Source of the DNA: CAVQCJ01 sp963771835
GTDB lineage: Bacteria > Actinomycetota > Actinomycetes > Prado026
Reading direction: 5' to 3'
DNA length: 64,000 nt
Assembly (NCBI GenBank): GCA_963771835.1
Contig: CAVYVA010000007.1
Span: forward strand, 44,532-108,531
Part shown: positions 61,157 through 64,000 of the stretch, one piece after another
Position numbering within the stretch: the first letter of the stretch is position 1
Layout of the letters: each line of letters begins with the position of its first letter
Program-made: the position numbers and the translations under genes
Notes under the pieces: model-generated
What the model was told of the DNA's origin: nothing
The model's input: the letters and a program-made list of their open reading frames with translations, nothing else
Database searches by the model: none

Positions 61157-62320
61157 ATGAGCGACAGGCAACCCTTCGACATGTCTCTCGTCCAGTGCGG
61201 TGCCCGGAACCGGCGTACCCCGTACTACGAGGCGACGCAGAGGTACGGCCCGAAGGGTTTCACCGTGTACAACCATATGTACTTCCCCATCAACTTCGAC
61301 TCCTTCGAGGCCGAGTACGACGCCTTGCTGACTCACGTCACGTTGTGGGACGTCGCCGTCGAGCGCTGCCTGGAGATCTCCGGACCTGACGGGTTCACCT
61401 TCGCGCAGCTCCTCACCCCACGCGACCTGTCGCGCTGCGCCGTCGGCCAGGCGAAGTACGTGCTGGTCTGCGACAGCGACGGCGGCATCGTGAACGACCC
61501 CGTCCTCACCAGGATGGACGAGCACACCTTCTGGTTCGCCCTGGCTTCGTCGGACGTGCTGCTCTTCGCGCGTGGGCTGAAGAACGCGTACCCGGACCTC
61601 GACGTCACCATCCGGGAGCTCGACGTCGCTCCGCTGCAGATCCAAGGACCGAAGTCGAAGCAGCTCATGGTGGACCTGCTCGGGGAGGACATCCTGGACC
61701 TGAGCTACTACCACTGGCGGCATGCTCGGATCGCGGGGGCTCCGGTCGTCGTGACGCGTACCGGCTGGACGTCGGAGGTCGGCTACGAGGTCTACCTGAC
61801 CGACCCGGCCAAGGGCACCGAGGTCTACGAGGAGATCATGAGGGCGGGCGAGGTTCACCAGATCAAGGCGACCGGCCCCTCGGACATCCGCCGCATCGAA
61901 GGCGCGATCTTCAACTGGGGCGCCGACATGACCTATGAGAACAACGCCTTCGAGATGGGCCTGGAGCGGCTTGTCGACTTCGGCCTCGAAGACAAGGCCA
62001 GCCTGTCCATCGCCGCCTGCCGCCGCATCCGCGCCAACGGGGTCTCGCGCCGGATCAACGGGGTGGAGCTCGATGGGCCCCCCTTCCCGTCCCTGAACAA
62101 CGTCAAGTGGCCGGTGCAGGAGTCCGGTGCCCCGGTCGGCCAGGTCACCTCGGCCGTCTACTCGCCCCGTCTCGCCCGCAACATCGGGTACGCCTGGTTG
62201 CCGACCAGGTTGAGCGTCCCCGGCGGCAAGATCACCGTCGAGTCCGAGTGGGGCATCCGAACCGCGACAGTCGTGGCCATGCCCTTCGTGGATCCGGACA
62301 AGGCGATCCCGGTCTCCTGA
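61157..62320 (+). CDS. GcvT/DmdA-like aminomethyltransferase-fold protein
   Basis: Folate-binding GcvT-fold protein of 387 residues: N-terminal barrel (PYYEATQRYGPKGFTVYNHMYFP; HVTLWDVAVERCLEISGPDG; GGIVNDPVLTRM) and a C-terminal barrel (APVGQVTSAVYSPRLARNIGYAWLP). The family includes glycine-cleavage T protein, DMSP demethylase DmdA and other demethylases using tetrahydrofolate; substrate residues are not decisive. Lack of gcvH/gcvP next to it argues against a plain glycine-cleavage role. ATG 61157 has GGAGGAG. The upstream sequence is IS debris. Confidence 0.82.
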   Translation: MSDRQPFDMSLVQCGARNRRTPYYEATQRYGPKGFTVYNHMYFPINFDSFEAEYDALLTHVTLWDVAVERCLEISGPDGFTFAQLLTPRDLSRCAVGQAKYVLVCDSDGGIVNDPVLTRMDEHTFWFALASSDVLLFARGLKNAYPDLDVTIRELDVAPLQIQGPKSKQLMVDLLGEDILDLSYYHWRHARIAGAPVVVTRTGWTSEVGYEVYLTDPAKGTEVYEEIMRAGEVHQIKATGPSDIRRIEGAIFNWGADMTYENNAFEMGLERLVDFGLEDKASLSIAACRRIRANGVSRRINGVELDGPPFPSLNNVKWPVQESGAPVGQVTSAVYSPRLARNIGYAWLPTRLSVPGGKITVESEWGIRTATVVAMPFVDPDKAIPVS

Positions 62321-62386
62321 GCTCCCCCGAACCTTCGGACCTCCCGGCCTGACCGGCCGCGCGCCAGCCGGGCCGTTCTTGGCTCG

Positions 62387-63178
62387 TCAGATCCCCAGAC
62401 CGTCCAGCGCCGCTGTGTCCTCTGCCGTCAGCTCGAACCCGCCGACATCCGCGTTGGCGAAGATGCGGTCGCGGACGACGGACTTGGGGATGACCACGAC
62501 ACCATGCTCAAGGTGCCACCGAATGATGACCTGAGCAGGGGTCCTGCCCAGTCTGGCGGCGATCTCGGTGATCACGGGGTGGTCCAGGGTGCCCCCACGC
62601 AGGGCGCTGTAGCCCTCGAGGACGATGCCCCGCTCACGATGGCCCTCCAGCTGGACCCGGTCGAACAGCAGCGGGCTCCACTCGATCTGGTTGACCGCGG
62701 GGACGACACCCGTGCTCGAGACGAGCTCGTCGATCTCAGCCAGCGAGTAGTTGCTCACCCCGATCGACCGAGCCAGGCCGGCCGACCGGGCACCGATCAA
62801 CCCCTCCCAGAGACCGACCCCGACACCCCGTCGCGGCGGCCAGTGGATCAGCCACAGGTCGACATGGTCCGTGCCGAGCAGCTCCAGGCTCCGCTCCAGC
62901 GTGGCGAGCGCCTTGCCGGCGCTCCTCGGCGGGCACTTCGTGGTGATGAAGACGTCCCCGCGTGGCACGCCGCTGCCAGCAAGGCCCGCGCCGACCTCGG
63001 CCTCGTTGCCGTACACGGCGGCCGTGTCCAGGTGGCGGTATCCGGCCTCCAGCGCCCACCCGGACGCCAGCCTCGCCTGCTGGCCGGTGATCTGCCAGGT
63101 GCCGAAGCCGAGCAGAGGCATGTCCCCGCCGCCGGGCAGGGGCGCCGACACCTTCGGGACAGTGTGCATGGCGGCCAT
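62387..63178 (-). CDS. aldo/keto reductase
   Basis: NADPH-dependent aldo/keto reductase of 263 residues, with the catalytic tetrad Asp and Tyr in DTAAVYGNE, Lys in ITTKCPP and His in LIHWPP. Cofactor motif IPKSVVRDRI. It reduces aldehydes or ketones; no specific substrate can be named. ATG 63178 is supported by GGAAGGGAAG upstream, but GTG 63259, overlapping the HtrA stop by 4 bp (GTGA), is also possible and would add 27 residues. Follows the HtrA gene on the same strand. Confidence 0.86.
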   Translation of the reverse strand: MAAMHTVPKVSAPLPGGGDMPLLGFGTWQITGQQARLASGWALEAGYRHLDTAAVYGNEAEVGAGLAGSGVPRGDVFITTKCPPRSAGKALATLERSLELLGTDHVDLWLIHWPPRRGVGVGLWEGLIGARSAGLARSIGVSNYSLAEIDELVSSTGVVPAVNQIEWSPLLFDRVQLEGHRERGIVLEGYSALRGGTLDHPVITEIAARLGRTPAQVIIRWHLEHGVVVIPKSVVRDRIFANADVGGFELTAEDTAALDGLGI

Positions 63179-63255
63179 CAGCAGCTTCCCTTCCAGGGCG
63201 ACAGACGTCTCATCCAAGCGTGGCCCGGTTCGGACGACCACCGGTGCGGCGGGTC

Positions 63256-64000
63256 TCACGGGGCGACGAGCTCGCGCGGTACGACGATCACGTCGACGAG
63301 AGCGCCGTTGCGCCAGACCGTGATCTCGGTACGGCGGCCGATCGCGTCCTCCACCATGACCCGCTGCAGAGCCGTGCTGGACGGGATGGGCTGACCCGAT
63401 GCCGCTACGACGACGTCGTCGACCCGCAGGCCCGCGTCGGCCGCGGGGCTGCCCGAAACCACCTGAGCGACGCGCAGGCCGCGCCGGCGACCGGTCTTGG
63501 CGACCAGCGCGGGCGGCAGCGGCGCCTGCACGGACGCGATGCCGAGCCAGGCTCTGCGAACCCGGCCGTGGGTCACGAGCGTTCCGATGATCTGCTGCGT
63601 GGTGTCGTTGATCGGCACCGCCAGACCGACGCCGAGCCCGGCGACCGCCGTGTTGACTCCCACCACGCGACCCCTGCTGTCGGCGAGCGCTCCCCCGCTG
63701 TTGCCCGGGTTGAGCGACGCGTCGGTCTGGATGACCTCGTCGATGACTCGGCCGGCCCGCGTGGGCAGCGACCGGCCCAGGCCCGACACGATCCCGGCGG
63801 TGACACTGCCGGCGAGCCCGAGCGGGCTCCCCAGCGCAACCACGAGCTGGCCCACGGTCAGCCGCGCCGCGTCGCCGAGAACCACCGGAGTCGGCACCTC
63901 GCCCTGCGCCCGCAGCACGGCAAGGTCGGACAGCGGGTCGGCGCCGATCACGTCAGCGCCGGTCTCGGTGCCGTCCGCGAACGCTGCGTGCACCGTCAGC
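63256..64000 (-). CDS. HtrA/DegP-type serine protease with PDZ domain (N-terminus beyond window)
   Basis: C-terminal part (248 residues seen) of an HtrA-family trypsin-like protease. Visible: catalytic Asp in SDLAVLR, catalytic Ser in NPGNSGGAL, and a PDZ domain with LRVDDVVVAASGQPIPS near the C-terminus. The catalytic His and any signal or membrane anchor lie beyond position 64000. Role: periplasmic/extracytoplasmic protein quality control or regulated proteolysis. Adjacent to the aldo/keto reductase. Confidence 0.92.
   Translation of the reverse strand, partial: LTVHAAFADGTETGADVIGADPLSDLAVLRAQGEVPTPVVLGDAARLTVGQLVVALGSPLGLAGSVTAGIVSGLGRSLPTRAGRVIDEVIQTDASLNPGNSGGALADSRGRVVGVNTAVAGLGVGLAVPINDTTQQIIGTLVTHGRVRRAWLGIASVQAPLPPALVAKTGRRRGLRVAQVVSGSPAADAGLRVDDVVVAASGQPIPSSTALQRVMVEDAIGRRTEITVWRNGALVDVIVVPRELVAP

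Overview
The window is about 64 kb of very GC-rich DNA (roughly 70% or more by eye) from an actinobacterium. Evidence for this: a mycothiol-dependent formaldehyde dehydrogenase, two F420/deazaflavin-type oxidoreductases, MurT/GatD, Ku with a stand-alone LigD polymerase domain, DUF3107, DUF6758, CU044_5270-type and DUF5317 proteins, several HATPase_c_2 anti-sigma-like proteins, frequent GTG starts and many 4-bp stop/start overlaps. I cannot place it below the class level; the content resembles Frankia/Kineosporia-like lineages.

Layout. 0-6.8 kb: hydrolase end, Ku and LigD-polymerase (divergent NHEJ pair), TetR, DUF3107, ferritin-like protein, DEAD-box helicase. 6.8-10.1 kb: L,D-transpeptidase, zinc-ribbon protein with a ParA ATPase, alpha/beta hydrolase, anti-sigma-like ATPase. 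10.1-15.3 kb: RecB-like nuclease, metallo-hydrolase and mycothiol dehydrogenase, DUF6758, an ECF sigma factor with its CU044_5270 partner. 15.3-22.2 kb: MaoC dehydratase, stress protein, acyl-CoA dehydrogenase, peroxiredoxin, a GGDEF-EAL protein, two HATPase signalling proteins. 22.4-30.4 kb: GH3 lipoprotein, APC permease, small proteins, and a tightly coupled operon of MurT, GatD, an M15-like peptidase and a phosphoesterase. 30.4-41.2 kb: GH25 lysozyme, a large secreted unknown protein, F420/PPOX protein, DUF5317 with a second GGDEF-EAL protein, a secreted propeller and a Tat-exported C5-epimerase-like protein. 41.4-45.2 kb: a lower-GC accessory block (metallo-hydrolase, NmrA protein, small membrane protein, ABM-like protein, MarR) with three near-identical promoter/operator elements. 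45.5-54 kb: tRNA-Arg, two GH26-like proteins, two secreted propellers sharing a C-terminal module, oligoribonuclease, tRNA-His. 54-60.3 kb: MarR/IcmF isobutyryl-CoA mutase operon with a visible promoter and operator, a ZIP metal transporter under a probable iron box, a second L,D-transpeptidase. 60.6-64 kb: tRNA-Lys, IS481 remnant, GcvT/DmdA-like protein, aldo/keto reductase, HtrA protease (cut by the window end).

Themes. Cell-envelope construction and turnover dominate (MurT/GatD, lysozyme, two L,D-transpeptidases, GH3, M15-like peptidase, GH26 pair, C5-epimerase-like protein), accompanied by c-di-GMP signalling and anti-sigma-type regulators.

Caveat on sequence quality. Eight otherwise conserved genes are each interrupted by one or two frameshifts, ten in all, and every one is repaired by removing one base. 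That one-sided pattern points to residual insertion errors in the assembly rather than mass gene decay, so I annotate those genes as full-length loci and flag each break.
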